Shown in pieces: positions 8,183 through 16,848 of a stretch of 64,000 nucleotides of DNA. Within the stretch, counting starts at the first letter, position 1. Every line of letters begins with the position of its first letter. The DNA lies in assembly GCA_035536915.1 (NCBI GenBank), contig DATLNE010000010.1, positions 1 to 64,000 on the forward strand. The letters are read 5' to 3'. The position numbers and the translations under genes are program-made. This DNA is from Acidimicrobiales bacterium (GTDB taxonomy: Bacteria > Actinomycetota > Acidimicrobiia > Acidimicrobiales > JAHWLA01). Under the pieces are notes generated by a model, which searched no databases, was not told where the DNA came from, and worked only from the letters and a program-made list of their open reading frames with translations.

Positions 8183-8355
8183 CCACCGTGCTCGTCGACG
8201 CCCGGTGCACGGCCTGCGGGTTGTGCATCGTCACCTGCCCCGAAGCCGCCTTGCTGCGGGCACCCCGCAAGCCCGTCGCCGTCGACGAACGGTGCACGGC
8301 GTGCCTGGCGTGCATCGAGGTGTGCCCCGTCGATGCCATCGAGGTGACTGCATGA
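8179..8355 (+). CDS. Small 2[4Fe-4S] ferredoxin in the cobalamin operon
   Basis: A 58-residue bacterial-type ferredoxin with two CxxCxxCxxxCP clusters (CTACGLCIVTCP and CTACLACIEVCP). It overlaps cobJ upstream and cbiC downstream by four bases at each junction, so it is made with the corrin enzymes. It probably supplies electrons to a reductive step, such as reduction of cobalt before adenosylation or of a precorrin intermediate, but the partner is not visible. Confidence 0.88.
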   Translation: MTTVLVDARCTACGLCIVTCPEAALLRAPRKPVAVDERCTACLACIEVCPVDAIEVTA

Positions 8356-8930
8356 CGATTCACCCCATCGAGGTGGAGAGCTACCGCATCCTCTCGGAAC
8401 GGGTCGACCTCTCGCGTTACGACGACGGCGACCGCGCCGTGGTGGCTCGCATCATCCACGCCTCGGCCGACCTGGAGTACGCAGAGACCATGGTGCTGAG
8501 CGACGGCGCCGTCACTGCGGGGATCGCAGCCCTGCGGGCAGGCGCTCCCGTCATCACCGACGTGGAGATGGTGCGCTCCGGCCTCACCAACGTCGACGCG
8601 CACTGCTACCTGCGCGACGCCCTCGCCGACGGCGACGTCACCCGCAGCGCGGCGGCCATGCGCATCGCCGCCGAGCGCCACCCCACCGGCAGCATCGTCG
8701 TCGTCGGTTGCGCCCCGACCGCGCTGTTCGAAGTCGTCGACCTGGCCGCCGCAAGCCGCTTCGCACCGGCCCTTGTCATCGGCTTGCCCGTCGGCTTCGT
8801 CGGTGCGGCCGAGTCGAAGGAAGCCCTGCGCGCCAGTGGCCTTGCTGCAATCACCAACGTGGGCGAGAAGGGCGGCTCCGCCGTGGCCGCCGCCGCCCTC
8901 AACGCCATCCGGAGGCTCGCCGATGCATGA
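8352..8930 (+). CDS. cbiC: Precorrin-8X/cobalt-precorrin-8 methylmutase
   Basis: Moves the C11 methyl group to C12, giving cobyrinate or hydrogenobyrinate. The 192-residue protein has the family features RIIHASADLEY, DVEMVRSGL, VVGCAPTALFEVV and GLPVGFVGAAESKEAL. The ATG overlaps the ferredoxin stop (ATGA), and its own stop overlaps the cbiX start by eight bases. Confidence 0.95.
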   Translation: MTIHPIEVESYRILSERVDLSRYDDGDRAVVARIIHASADLEYAETMVLSDGAVTAGIAALRAGAPVITDVEMVRSGLTNVDAHCYLRDALADGDVTRSAAAMRIAAERHPTGSIVVVGCAPTALFEVVDLAAASRFAPALVIGLPVGFVGAAESKEALRASGLAAITNVGEKGGSAVAAAALNAIRRLADA

Positions 8931-9759
8931 CCCCGCCCTGCTGCTCGTCGGCCACGGCAGCCGCTCCTCCGCGGGCGTGGCCGAGTACTGGGAGTTCGCC
9001 CGCGTGTTGGCCGAACGAGCTCCCGAGGTCACCCTCGGCTGCGGGTTCATCGAGCTGGCCGAGCCCGACCTCGACACCGCCGTCGACAAGCTGGTGGCCG
9101 ACGGTGCCCCCTCGGTGGTCGCCGTCCCGCTCGTGCTGCTCGGCGCCGGGCACATGAAGAACGACGGCCCCGCCGCCTTGGCCCGCGGCCGCCTGCGCCA
9201 CCCGGGCGTGGCGTTCACGTACGGGCGCGACCTCGGCATCCACCCGTTGGTGCTGACGGTGGCCGAGCAGCGCATCAAGGAGGCGGTGGGCGATGCCGAC
9301 CCGGCGACCACCGGCGTCGTGCTCGTCAGCCGGGGGTCGTCCGACCCCGACGCCAACGCCGACCTCTACAAGGTGGCGCGCCTGCTGCAGGACAGCCGGG
9401 GGCTGTCGATCGTGGAGCCCGCATTCGTGTCGCTCGCCGCGCCCGATGTGGCCACGGCGATCGACCGCTGCCGACGGCTGGGTGCCGAGCAGGTCGTGGT
9501 GGTGCCCTACTTCTTGTTCACCGGGATCCTCGTCGACCGCATCGGCGAACAAACCCGAGCCGCCGGTGCCTCGGTGGGTGCCCATCTGGGCGCCGACGTG
9601 CGCATCGCCGACCTGGTGCTGGAGCGCTACCGCGAGGCGGCCGCAGGCGAGGCCCGCATGAACTGCGACCTGTGCGTCTACCGCAGCGCCCTGCCCGGCC
9701 ACGAGGCCAAGGTCGGCGCGCCGCTGCACATCCATTCGCATCACGACCATTCGCACTGA
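8923..9759 (+). CDS. cbiX: Sirohydrochlorin cobaltochelatase CbiX, long form
   Basis: Inserts cobalt(II) into sirohydrochlorin, the committed step of the cobalt-early pathway. Two CbiX-type halves are present: LLVGHGSRSSAG with LVLLGAGHMKND at the N-terminus and VLVSRGSSDPDANAD with VVVPYFLFTGILVDRI at the C-terminus. The tail carries CDLC and a histidine-rich end (HIHSHHDHSH) that could bind metal. Length is 278 residues. The cobalt-transport genes follow directly. Confidence 0.94.
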   Translation: MHDPALLLVGHGSRSSAGVAEYWEFARVLAERAPEVTLGCGFIELAEPDLDTAVDKLVADGAPSVVAVPLVLLGAGHMKNDGPAALARGRLRHPGVAFTYGRDLGIHPLVLTVAEQRIKEAVGDADPATTGVVLVSRGSSDPDANADLYKVARLLQDSRGLSIVEPAFVSLAAPDVATAIDRCRRLGAEQVVVVPYFLFTGILVDRIGEQTRAAGASVGAHLGADVRIADLVLERYREAAAGEARMNCDLCVYRSALPGHEAKVGAPLHIHSHHDHSH

Positions 9760-9776
9760 GGAAGGAGGTGATCCCC

Positions 9777-9962
9777 CTGGAAGAAGCCGTTGCCCTACAG
9801 CCGGTGCACGTCCCGGTGTGGACGTGGGCCGTCGTGGCCTTTGCCACGTTCGGCCTGTACCTGCTCGCCATGGAGAACGGGGCGCTGCTGGCGTCCAAGG
9901 CCGAGACGTTGCACGAGCTGTTCCACGACGCCCGCCACTTCATCGGCGTGCCCTGCCACTGA
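9777..9962 (+). CDS. cbtB: Cobalt transporter subunit CbtB
   Basis: A 61-residue protein with one membrane segment (about WTWAVVAFATFGLYLLAM) and the family's C-terminal metal-site pattern HELFHDARHFIGVPCH. Together with CbtA it forms a predicted B12-regulated cobalt importer. AAGGAGGTGATC at 9762-9773, a full anti-16S match, points to CTG at 9777 as the start. The in-frame GTG at 9768 lies inside that sequence, and the next GTG (9804) is too far away. It is the second probable CTG start in this cluster. Confidence 0.85.
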   Translation: MEEAVALQPVHVPVWTWAVVAFATFGLYLLAMENGALLASKAETLHELFHDARHFIGVPCH

Positions 9963-9968
9963 CCGTCC

Positions 9969-10007
9969 CGAGTACATAGCCGGCGGATTTCGCCGGCTAT
10001 GTACTCG
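9969..10007 (+). repeat. Perfect 17-bp hairpin between cbtB and cbtA
   Basis: Arms 9969-9985 and 9991-10007 are perfect complements around GATTT and are followed by AAA, not a T tract. It sits seven bases after the cbtB stop and 21 before the cbtA start. It may limit or process the cbtBA message. A classical terminator is unlikely on the plus strand. Confidence 0.8.
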
Positions 10008-10028
10008 AAACACGTTGAAGGAGTTTGC

Positions 10029-10760
10029 ATGACCCGGTTGTTGCGGCTCGGCGCGCTCGCCGGCCTCGTCGGGGGACTGGCCATGGGCCTGTTCCTCCTC
10101 GCCGTAGGCGAGTCGTCGATCGCCGATGCCATCGCCTTGGAGCACGCCTCGGGCGAGCCGCACGACGAGATGTTCAGCCGCGGCACCCAAGTAGCAGGCG
10201 GCGTGGCCGGCGCTGCCATCAGCGGCGTGTTGTTCGGCCTCGTGCTCGCCGTGGTCCTGGCCGCCGTGCGCCATCGACTGGCCGCTCGCGACGACTGGCG
10301 CCGGGCCGTGCTCGTCGCCCTCGCCGGCTTCGTGACGCTGGCCTTGGTGCCCGCCCTCAAGTACCCGGCCAACCCGCCTGCGGTCGGTGACCCCGACACC
10401 GTCGGCCGTCGGACGACGCTCTACCTCATCCTGCTGGCGTGGTCGGTGCTCTCGGCGTGGGGCGGCTGGCGGGTTGCCTTGTGGCTGCGCAGCCGGACGG
10501 CACCCGACCATGTGCGCCTCACCGCCGCCGCCGCCACCTTCGTCGCCCTCGTCGCCGTCGGCTTCGTCGTGTTGCCGGGGACGCCCGACGCAGTGGAAGC
10601 GCCGGCCACGTTGGTGTGGCGCTTCCGGCTCGCGGCCTTGGGTGGAGCCGCCGTGCTGTGGGCCGTGGCGGGCACCGTGCTCGGCGCGCTGCTCGTGAGC
10701 TCTACGAAGGCGGCGGCAGCCCTATCGGGTTCGGGAACGGCAACGTCCCGGACCGGCTGA
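10029..10760 (+). CDS. cbtA: Cobalt transporter subunit CbtA
   Basis: A 243-residue membrane protein with about five hydrophobic segments, beginning LGALAGLVGGLAMGLFLLAV as in the CbtA family. The conserved EHASGEPHDEMFSRGTQVAG segment lies between the first two helices. GAAGGAG lies seven bases before the ATG. Co-location with CbtB and CbiX supports cobalt import for corrin synthesis. Its 3' end overlaps the convergent SCO6745-family gene by 59 bp; the last 20 residues look non-conserved. Confidence 0.9.
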   Translation: MTRLLRLGALAGLVGGLAMGLFLLAVGESSIADAIALEHASGEPHDEMFSRGTQVAGGVAGAAISGVLFGLVLAVVLAAVRHRLAARDDWRRAVLVALAGFVTLALVPALKYPANPPAVGDPDTVGRRTTLYLILLAWSVLSAWGGWRVALWLRSRTAPDHVRLTAAAATFVALVAVGFVVLPGTPDAVEAPATLVWRFRLAALGGAAVLWAVAGTVLGALLVSSTKAAAALSGSGTATSRTG

Positions 10761-11562
10761 TCCGGTCGAGGAGGGGCTGGAGCAACGCCTCCAGGCGGGC
10801 GCAGCCCTCCTCGCCCAGCGCCGACCACGGTTCCGCCGACAGCTCGTCGGTGCGCACCTCAACGGCCTCACGTGCCGCCCGTCCTTCGGCGGTGAAGGCG
10901 CCGGTCTCGTCGAGCCAGCCTCGGGCCTGGAGGCGGGCGACGGCGCCTTCCCACTCCTCGTCGGTCCAGCCCCGGGCCACGAGCCAGCTCTCCTTGTCGA
11001 GTGCGCCCGCCGCCGTCGCCGTCACCAACGCCTCGCAACCGTCGAGCCCGGCGGCCACCAGTGCTGCCACATGGCCGTCGCCCCGGTGCTCGCGTAAGAG
11101 GGTGGTGGCGTGCCACAGGGCCGGTAGCGGTTCGTCCGGCCACGGCAAGGCGGCGTGCGCGGCGTAGAGCGGACGGCCTGCGGGGCGGCACCCGGCGGCG
11201 GCCCGGCGGGCGAGCCCCACCGCTTCGTGGAGGTCGAGGTCGCCGGCCACCTCGGCGAGGGCCGCGGCGGCGGCCCGATGGCGGGCGGCAAGGATGCGCT
11301 CCGGCGTGGTGAACGTCCACGCGTCGGGCAGCGCTCGTCGGACCGAGCGGGGCGCGAAGTTGAAGAACGTGGCGATGACGACGTCGGCGGGCACCGGCCC
11401 CATGGCCGCGGCGCGGGAGGCGAAGTAGCCCATCCAGAAGCCTTTGGTGCCCGCCGCCGCGAACTCCTCTCGTGTGGCGGGCGTGAAGTAGACGAGGGCG
11501 TGGACAGGCTCGATGCGCTGCCACATTCGGCGCGCCGTGGCGATCGGCATGCCGGGGATCAT
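10702..11562 (-). CDS. SCO6745-family protein of unknown function
   Basis: A 286-residue soluble protein with the family start [20 protein letters not shown] and then [18 protein letters not shown]. The C-terminal half ([20 protein letters not shown], then [12 protein letters not shown]) reads like a winged-helix fold. These proteins are common in Actinobacteria but have no established function. ATG at 11562 was chosen; ATG at 11550 is also possible. It is convergent with cbtA and divergent from the M23 peptidase. Confidence 0.75.
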   Translation of the reverse strand: MIPGMPIATARRMWQRIEPVHALVYFTPATREEFAAAGTKGFWMGYFASRAAAMGPVPADVVIATFFNFAPRSVRRALPDAWTFTTPERILAARHRAAAAALAEVAGDLDLHEAVGLARRAAAGCRPAGRPLYAAHAALPWPDEPLPALWHATTLLREHRGDGHVAALVAAGLDGCEALVTATAAGALDKESWLVARGWTDEEWEGAVARLQARGWLDETGAFTAEGRAAREAVEVRTDELSAEPWSALGEEGCARLEALLQPLLDRISRSGTLPFPNPIGLPPPS

Positions 11563-11585
11563 GGCGTTTGGCCGTCGACACCGTC

Positions 11586-11591
11586 TACCCT
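11586..11591 (+). promoter_or_regulatory. -10-like TACCCT for the M23 peptidase gene
   Basis: TACCCT ends six bases before the TTG codon at 11598, matching the leaderless arrangement seen at several other genes here. It is the main reason for preferring that start. Confidence 0.45.
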
Positions 11592-11597
11592 GGCGAC

Positions 11598-12350
11598 TTG
11601 CCCCGATTTGCCCTTTCTGCCTTCACGCGCGCCCAGCGCGCCCCCCTGCGGTCGGCCCGCGCCGCGGCGTCCGCCCTGTTGGTGGCCTCGACGGTGGTTG
11701 CCGTCGTCGTGACGGTGCGCGACGCCCCTGCGAAGGAACCGGTGAACTACGAGGCGGCCGCCGTCGTCCATGCGTACGACGGGCTGTCGGCGCAGGTGGC
11801 GTTGGCGGCCGCGTTCGACGAGCGCTTGGCCGCCCAGCGGGCCGCCGCCGCGGTCGTCGTCGTCCCCGAAGCTCCCGCCCCGCCGCCGAGGGCGTCGCGT
11901 TCGGCGGCCCGTCCCCGGCCTCCGATCCCGCCGCCGGCTCCGGTCGTGCGCGCCGCCGCGACCGGGCCCGTCGTGTGGCCGGCGGCCGGCCCGCTCAGCG
12001 GCACCTACGGAGAGCGGCGCGGCGGCCGAGGCCACCTCGGCATCGACATCGACGGCGAAACGGGCGACCCGGTGTGGGCGGCCGCCAAGGGCGTGGTGTC
12101 GTGGGCCGGGCCTGCGCCCGCGGGCTACAGCGGCTACGGGACGATGATCCTGATCGACCATGCCGACGGGGTGCAGACGCTCTACGCCCACCTGTCGTCG
12201 TTGACCATCGCCACCGGCGCCGCGGTCGAGCCGGGGGTGCAGGTGGGCCGCATCGGCACCAGCGGCAACGTCACCGGTTCGCACCTGCACTTCGAGGTGC
12301 GCCAGCACGGCGTGCAGACCGACCCGCTGGCCTACCTGCCTCCCCGTTAG
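11598..12350 (+). CDS. M23-family peptidoglycan endopeptidase
   Basis: A membrane-anchored or exported zinc metallopeptidase that cuts peptide cross-links in the cell wall. An N-terminal hydrophobic segment (ASALLVASTVVAVVVTV) is followed by an alanine/proline-rich linker and the LytM domain. Metal ligands are in GHLGIDID (H-x3-D) and SHLHFEVR (HxH). TTG at 11598 is preferred because of the TACCCT six bases upstream; TTG at 11568 is the other option. Its TAG overlaps the stop of the convergent small gene. Confidence 0.85.
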   Translation: MPRFALSAFTRAQRAPLRSARAAASALLVASTVVAVVVTVRDAPAKEPVNYEAAAVVHAYDGLSAQVALAAAFDERLAAQRAAAAVVVVPEAPAPPPRASRSAARPRPPIPPPAPVVRAAATGPVVWPAAGPLSGTYGERRGGRGHLGIDIDGETGDPVWAAAKGVVSWAGPAPAGYSGYGTMILIDHADGVQTLYAHLSSLTIATGAAVEPGVQVGRIGTSGNVTGSHLHFEVRQHGVQTDPLAYLPPR

Positions 12351-12601
12351 AGCAGCTTCATCTGCTCGGTGCGGGCGGCCCGCTCGGGTAGTGGCTCCCA
12401 CACCAGGGCGCCGCGGGGGCCGCGGGTGCGTACCTCGACCAGTTCCACGGGGATGGCCCGCGCCGCGCCCTTGCCGTCACGCACCCCGAGGCTGCCGTCC
12501 TTCTCCCGCCGTTCCGCCGTGCCCGACTGCCATCGCCCTTCGGCCTTGCGGCGGAAGCGGACAGCGTCGCCTTTGCGCAGGCCGATTTCCTCCAGGCTCA
12601 C
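12347..12601 (-). CDS. Small conserved-looking protein coupled to an SDR
   Basis: An 84-residue, arginine-rich soluble protein that I do not recognise. It begins [20 protein letters not shown] and reads like a small beta-barrel or SH3-like fold. The GTG start overlaps the TGA of the SDR gene (GTGA), so it is translated with that enzyme. Codon use matches its neighbours, which supports it being real. Confidence 0.6.
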   Translation of the reverse strand: MSLEEIGLRKGDAVRFRRKAEGRWQSGTAERREKDGSLGVRDGKGAARAIPVELVEVRTRGPRGALVWEPLPERAARTEQMKLL

Positions 12602-13377
12602 AAGCGGGCTTGGAGGCGTCGCATGCCTGCGATCCAGCGGTCGGGATCGTCGGCCTTGCGGCGGTAGTACTCGGCCACCTCGGGGTGGGGGAGGATGAGG
12701 AAGCGCTCTTCCCGCAGGCCCACGACGACGGCTTCGGCCACGTCCTCGGGCTCGATCATGCCGCCGGAGGCGAGCACCATGGCCGCCGCCGTGTCGCCCA
12801 CGTCGAGGCCGCCGACGAGCATGGGGGTGCGCACGCCCTGCGGGCACAGGCACGACACCTTGATGCCGCGGTCGCCGTAGGTGACGGCCAGCCACTCGGC
12901 CAGCGCCACTGCGGCGTGCTTGGTGACGGTGTAGGGCGCGTTGCCCAGGTTGGCCAGCAAGCCCGCGGCCGATGCGGTGTTGAGCAGGTATCCCTCGCCC
13001 CGGGCCACCATGCTCGGCAGCACGGCACGCGCCGCGTGCACGTGGGCCATGAGGTTCACGTCCCAGATGCGCTGCCAGTCCTCGTCGGGCACCTCGACGC
13101 CGCCGCCTCCACCGATGCCCGCGTTGGAGCAGAACAAGTCGACGGGGCCGTAGGCGTCCTCCGCCTCTTGCACGAGGTGCTCGACCTCGGCCTGGCGGGA
13201 GACGTCGAGGGCCACCGCTCGCCCGCCGACCTCGGACGCAACCTTGGCGGCGGCGTCGCCGTCGAGGTCGGCCACTACCACGCCCTTGGCGCCATCTTCG
13301 GCGAAGCGCCGGCACAGCGCGGCGCCGATCCCGCTGCCGCCGCCGGTGACCACCGCGACCTTCCCACCCAGTTCCAT
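12598..13377 (-). CDS. Short-chain dehydrogenase/reductase
   Basis: A 259-residue classical SDR acting on an unknown alcohol or carbonyl with NAD(P). The Rossmann motif is [19 protein letters not shown], then DLDG, NAGIGG, the catalytic serine in [11 protein letters not shown] and the YTVTK pair, followed by [13 protein letters not shown] at 13377 lies eight bases after TAGAGT, suggesting a leaderless message. It lies next to a WS/DGAT gene, so a lipid-related substrate is possible but unproven. Confidence 0.9.
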   Translation of the reverse strand: MELGGKVAVVTGGGSGIGAALCRRFAEDGAKGVVVADLDGDAAAKVASEVGGRAVALDVSRQAEVEHLVQEAEDAYGPVDLFCSNAGIGGGGGVEVPDEDWQRIWDVNLMAHVHAARAVLPSMVARGEGYLLNTASAAGLLANLGNAPYTVTKHAAVALAEWLAVTYGDRGIKVSCLCPQGVRTPMLVGGLDVGDTAAAMVLASGGMIEPEDVAEAVVVGLREERFLILPHPEVAEYYRRKADDPDRWIAGMRRLQARL

Positions 13378-13385
13378 AGCGGCGA

Positions 13386-13391
13386 ACTCTA
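13386..13391 (-). promoter_or_regulatory. -10-like TAGAGT for the SDR gene
   Basis: On the minus strand TAGAGT ends eight bases before the ATG, overlapping the stop of the upstream acyltransferase gene. Confidence 0.4.
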
Positions 13392-14735
13392 GGCGTGGGC
13401 GGCGGCGACCACTTCGGCTAGCGAGCCCTCGATGCAGTTGCGCAAGAGGTCGACGTCGTCGACCGCCGCGGTGTCGATGTTGAGGCCGATGTCCATGCCG
13501 TCCTTGTACGACAGGAGGGTGGCGTTGAACGCGGTACCCGCCGTCGGCCCCATGGGGTGGTTGGCCAGGACGTGGGCGCCCGCGATCCACAGGTCGAACG
13601 GCGCGCCGCGCACGTTCGACGCCGCGAAGTCGACGGTCTCGATCTGCTGGCGGGCCAGGCGCACCACCAGCGGTGTGGGGAGGGTGGTGAGGGCGCCCGC
13701 GAAGCTGTCGGCCAGGGCGAAGGCCCGCTCGGCCTTGGTGGCCGACAGCCGTTCGCGCACGGCGTCGAAGCGGGCTCGGGGGTCTTCGATGCCTGCGGGC
13801 ACGAGCAGGCGGGCGGGGGCGAAGGCGTTGCCGCCGACCGACTTGTCGGACCGGGTGCTCACCGGCATGGTGATGCGCAGTTCGTCGACGGGCGCGCCCT
13901 TGGCCCGGTGGTAAGCGCCTGCGCCGCCGGCCACGCCGGCGATGTAGAGATCGTTGACGGTGCCGCCCATGGCCTTGGCCGCGGCTTTGACCTCGCCGAG
14001 GTCGAGGGTGAGGGTTTCGCAGCGCCGGCGAAGCGAGCGGCGACCGGCCCACAGGGGGGAGTGGGCGCCTTCGGTCACGAGCAGCTGCCGGGCCAGCGAG
14101 CGAGCGGTCTCCACCGCTTCGCCCGGGCCGCCGGCCAGCACGCCGACGATGCCGCGCATCGCCCCTGTGGCGTTGGAGGCGGCGCGGCCGACCGAGTCGA
14201 ACCAGCCGTCGCCGTCGTCGGGACCGCCGTCGTCGGCGATCGGCGGCGGCGGCGGTTCGGGGGCGTCGGGCTCCAAGTCGATGAACATGGCCGACAGGCG
14301 CACGCCCCCAACCCCGTCGGTGATGGTGTGGTGCATCTTGGCCAAGAGGGCGGCGCGGCCGCCTTCGAGTCCTTCGACGATGGTGAACTGCCACAACGGC
14401 CGGGCCGGGTCGAACGCCTCCTGCATCAGCAGGGCGGCGAAGTCGAGCAGTTGCCGGTCGGTGCCGGGCGGGGGCAGGGCCAGGTGGCGGACGTGGAAGT
14501 CGAGGTCGAAGTCGGGGTCGTCGACGAAGGCCATGTCGACCACGTGCCGCCGCAGCCGGGGGACGGCCCGGGCGGCCATGGCGAGGCGGGCGCGGAAGCG
14601 GTCGACGTCGGGGGGCCGGTCGAGGAAGGTGACGTTGAGGAAGGTGGAGCGCAGCACGGGGTCGTGCTCGGCCGCCCACATGAGCGCCTCGGTGGGCGAC
14701 ATCCGTCGTTCTGATCGCACGGCGCGCTCGCTCAT
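13389..14735 (-). CDS. WS/DGAT wax ester synthase/diacylglycerol acyltransferase
   Basis: Transfers an acyl group from acyl-CoA to an alcohol or diacylglycerol for neutral-lipid storage. The 448-residue protein has the active-site motif [11 protein letters not shown], the N-terminal [12 protein letters not shown] typical of the family, and [13 protein letters not shown]. The C-terminal half shows [21 protein letters not shown] at 14735 was chosen over GTG at 14744 because TAGCGT lies exactly seven bases before it. Confidence 0.92.
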   Translation of the reverse strand: MSERAVRSERRMSPTEALMWAAEHDPVLRSTFLNVTFLDRPPDVDRFRARLAMAARAVPRLRRHVVDMAFVDDPDFDLDFHVRHLALPPPGTDRQLLDFAALLMQEAFDPARPLWQFTIVEGLEGGRAALLAKMHHTITDGVGGVRLSAMFIDLEPDAPEPPPPPIADDGGPDDGDGWFDSVGRAASNATGAMRGIVGVLAGGPGEAVETARSLARQLLVTEGAHSPLWAGRRSLRRRCETLTLDLGEVKAAAKAMGGTVNDLYIAGVAGGAGAYHRAKGAPVDELRITMPVSTRSDKSVGGNAFAPARLLVPAGIEDPRARFDAVRERLSATKAERAFALADSFAGALTTLPTPLVVRLARQQIETVDFAASNVRGAPFDLWIAGAHVLANHPMGPTAGTAFNATLLSYKDGMDIGLNIDTAAVDDVDLLRNCIEGSLAEVVAAAHA

Positions 14736-14742
14736 CGACGGC

Positions 14743-14748
14743 ACGCTA
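14743..14748 (-). promoter_or_regulatory. -10-like TAGCGT for the WS/DGAT gene
   Basis: On the minus strand TAGCGT ends seven bases before the ATG at 14735, another probable leaderless start. Confidence 0.45.
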
Positions 14749-14756
14749 CCCGGCGG

Positions 14757-15356
14757 CTAACGACGGACCGACGTGTGCTTGAACTCGTTGAGCTCGGGCC
14801 ACCCCGTCACCAGGTCGAGCACCCGCTCGATGGTGCGGCGGGCCAGCTCCCCGTCGCCGGACGGCCGGTCCATGAGGCGCACGAACACGGCCTGGTCTTC
14901 GGCGATGAAGGTGGGGACGCCGAACACCTGGTGGTCGTTGACCAGTTGCTCGTGCTCCTTGCGGAAGGCGTCGAGCGGCCAACCGTCCTCGATCTCGGCG
15001 AACACGGCGTCGGCATCTGCGCCTTGCTCCGTGAGCACGGCGCGCAGCACGTCGCCGTCACGGATGTCGCGGCCCTCGTCGTGGCGGGCTTTGAACAAGG
15101 CCACGTGCACCTTGCGGAACAGTTCGGGGAAGCGGTGGCGCACGACGATGCCCACCTGCATGGCCCGCAGGTTGGCGGCCTGGGCGGGGTCGTCCCACAC
15201 ATCGAGGCCGCCCTCGGCCACGTGGACCTGGTTGAGCGAGAAGGCGGCGAAGCGGACGTCCCACGGGGCTCCGGCCTCCAGGCCGGCCACGAGGTGTTCG
15301 TGGGCGTTGCGGGCGAAGGGGCACCGGTAGTCCCACGTGACGGCGAAATCGCTCAT
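14757..15356 (-). CDS. DsbA-family thioredoxin-fold protein with CPFA site
   Basis: A 199-residue cytoplasmic-type DsbA/FrnE relative: WDYRCPFARNAHEH near the N-terminus, a long helical insertion, and VFGVPTFIAEDQAVF carrying the cis-proline loop. The usual CxxC is reduced to Cys-Pro-Phe-Ala, so it cannot form the standard disulfide and may act through one cysteine. No signal peptide is visible. The substrate is unknown. Confidence 0.82.
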   Translation of the reverse strand: MSDFAVTWDYRCPFARNAHEHLVAGLEAGAPWDVRFAAFSLNQVHVAEGGLDVWDDPAQAANLRAMQVGIVVRHRFPELFRKVHVALFKARHDEGRDIRDGDVLRAVLTEQGADADAVFAEIEDGWPLDAFRKEHEQLVNDHQVFGVPTFIAEDQAVFVRLMDRPSGDGELARRTIERVLDLVTGWPELNEFKHTSVRR

Positions 15357-15393
15357 GGTTATGCCAACCGTTCCCGGGAGCGGGGGATTCCAG

Positions 15394-15960
15394 TCAGCCC
15401 ACGAGGCCGGTGGGCCGGGGCGGCAGCGGTGCGATGCGGCGGCCGATGCGCCCGAGCAGGATGCCGATGGGGATGCCCCCGATGACGTCGGAGGCATGGT
15501 GCACCCTGACGTAGACCCGGCTGGTGGCGACCAGGGCGGCGATGACGTAGTAGGCGGGCCACAGCGGGTCGTCGTCGGCCAAGAGGCCCGCAGCGGTGAA
15601 GGCCGAGGTGGCGTGGCCGCTGGGGAAGCTGCTGGTGCGCGGTCGGCGCAGCTTCAGGGGGTGGTCGACCTCCCACGGCGGGCGGGCCCGGCGGAACAGC
15701 GATTTGATGCCGACGTTGACCAAGGCCGATTCGGCGCCCAAGCCCGCGCCCACCCGGACGGCGGCTTTCCAGTCGTGCTCGGAGCGCAGGCCGCGCAGGG
15801 CGCCGAGCATGAGCCACACCAGGCTGTGGTCGCCCAGGGCCGACGCGCCGTACATGACACGGTCGAGCACGGGGTTGCCCCGGACCCGGTCCATGGCCGT
15901 GTCGACTTGGGAGTCGAAGTCGGCGATGCGCTTGCGGGCGTGGTTCGACAGGAGCGGCAT
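15394..15960 (-). CDS. PAP2-superfamily lipid phosphatase
   Basis: Probably removes phosphate from an isoprenoid or other lipid phosphate at the membrane. All three PAP2 motifs are present in 188 residues: KSLFRRARP, SSFPSGH, and SRVYVRVHHASDV. It resembles the small actinobacterial group that includes decaprenylphosphoryl-phosphoribose phosphatases, but the substrate is inferred. TACGCT ten bases upstream of the ATG may be its -10. Confidence 0.88.
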   Translation of the reverse strand: MPLLSNHARKRIADFDSQVDTAMDRVRGNPVLDRVMYGASALGDHSLVWLMLGALRGLRSEHDWKAAVRVGAGLGAESALVNVGIKSLFRRARPPWEVDHPLKLRRPRTSSFPSGHATSAFTAAGLLADDDPLWPAYYVIAALVATSRVYVRVHHASDVIGGIPIGILLGRIGRRIAPLPPRPTGLVG

Positions 15961-15982
15961 GGCGCCGCGGAGCGTAGTGCCG

Positions 15983-16804
15983 TCAGAGGGCGGCGCCCGC
16001 CGCCAGGGCGACAGGCTTGCCTGCGGCGGCAGGGTCGCCGCCGAACGCCGGGCAATACGCCTTGTAGGCGCAGTAGTTGCACAGGGGCCCGGGGTTGGGC
16101 CGGAAGTCCTCGCGCTGGCAGGCCAACTCCACGGCCGACCAGATGGCGGCGGTGCGGGTGCGCAACCCCCGGATGGTCTGCTCGGTGGGCACGCTCACGA
16201 TGGCAATGGGTTCGCGCAGGTGGAGCAGTTGCACCCGGGCCGGGCGACGACCCAGCACCTGCTCGCACAGGAATGCGTAGAACTGGACGCCGCCGAGCCG
16301 GCTGTTTTCGTGGCGCTCGCCCGGGGCGCGGCCGGTCTTGTAGTCGGTGACGACGAGCTCGCCGTCGGCGTCGAGCTCGAGGCGGTCGATGATGCCCCGC
16401 AGCCGCAGCGAGCCGACCTGGGCCTCGAGGTAGAGCTCGGTGCCCAGCACCTGCACGGCGTTGGGGTCTTCGAGCTCGAAGTAGCCACGAACCAGCCCCT
16501 CGGCGTCAGCCAGAAACTCGGCCTCTTCTTCGGCGTCGAGGCCGAGGATGGTGAACTCGGGGTCGGCCACGCATTCCGCCCACGCCAACTGGAGCTTGCC
16601 CAGGGCCGCGTCGAGCGTGCGCCGCCCCGGCGGCTCGTCCCAGAACAGCAGTTCCAGGGCGCGGTGGACGAGGGTGCCCTTCGTCGTCCACGGGGAGGGC
16701 GGCTCGGGCAGCTTGTCGATGGCCGAGAAACGGAAGGCCAAGGCACAGTCCTTGAAGCCCGCCACTTTCGACGGCGACAGTGAGGTAGGGAGCGGGAAGC
16801 TCAT
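15983..16804 (-). CDS. RecB-family PD-(D/E)XK nuclease with Fe-S cysteines
   Basis: A 273-residue stand-alone nuclease domain like those at the end of RecB/AddB and in Cas4. It has GTLVHRALELLFWDEP, the catalytic region RLELDADGELVVTDYKTG, then GGVQFYAFLC. A cysteine in FKDCALAF near residue 20 plus CNYCAYKAYC near the end can form a 4Fe-4S cluster. No helicase or CRISPR genes are adjacent, so its role in DNA repair is inferred. GGGAAG precedes the ATG. Confidence 0.88.
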   Translation of the reverse strand: MSFPLPTSLSPSKVAGFKDCALAFRFSAIDKLPEPPSPWTTKGTLVHRALELLFWDEPPGRRTLDAALGKLQLAWAECVADPEFTILGLDAEEEAEFLADAEGLVRGYFELEDPNAVQVLGTELYLEAQVGSLRLRGIIDRLELDADGELVVTDYKTGRAPGERHENSRLGGVQFYAFLCEQVLGRRPARVQLLHLREPIAIVSVPTEQTIRGLRTRTAAIWSAVELACQREDFRPNPGPLCNYCAYKAYCPAFGGDPAAAGKPVALAAGAAL

Positions 16805-16848
16805 CGCTTCCCAACTGTACGCAGGGGGTGTGACAGTAAGGCGGACCG

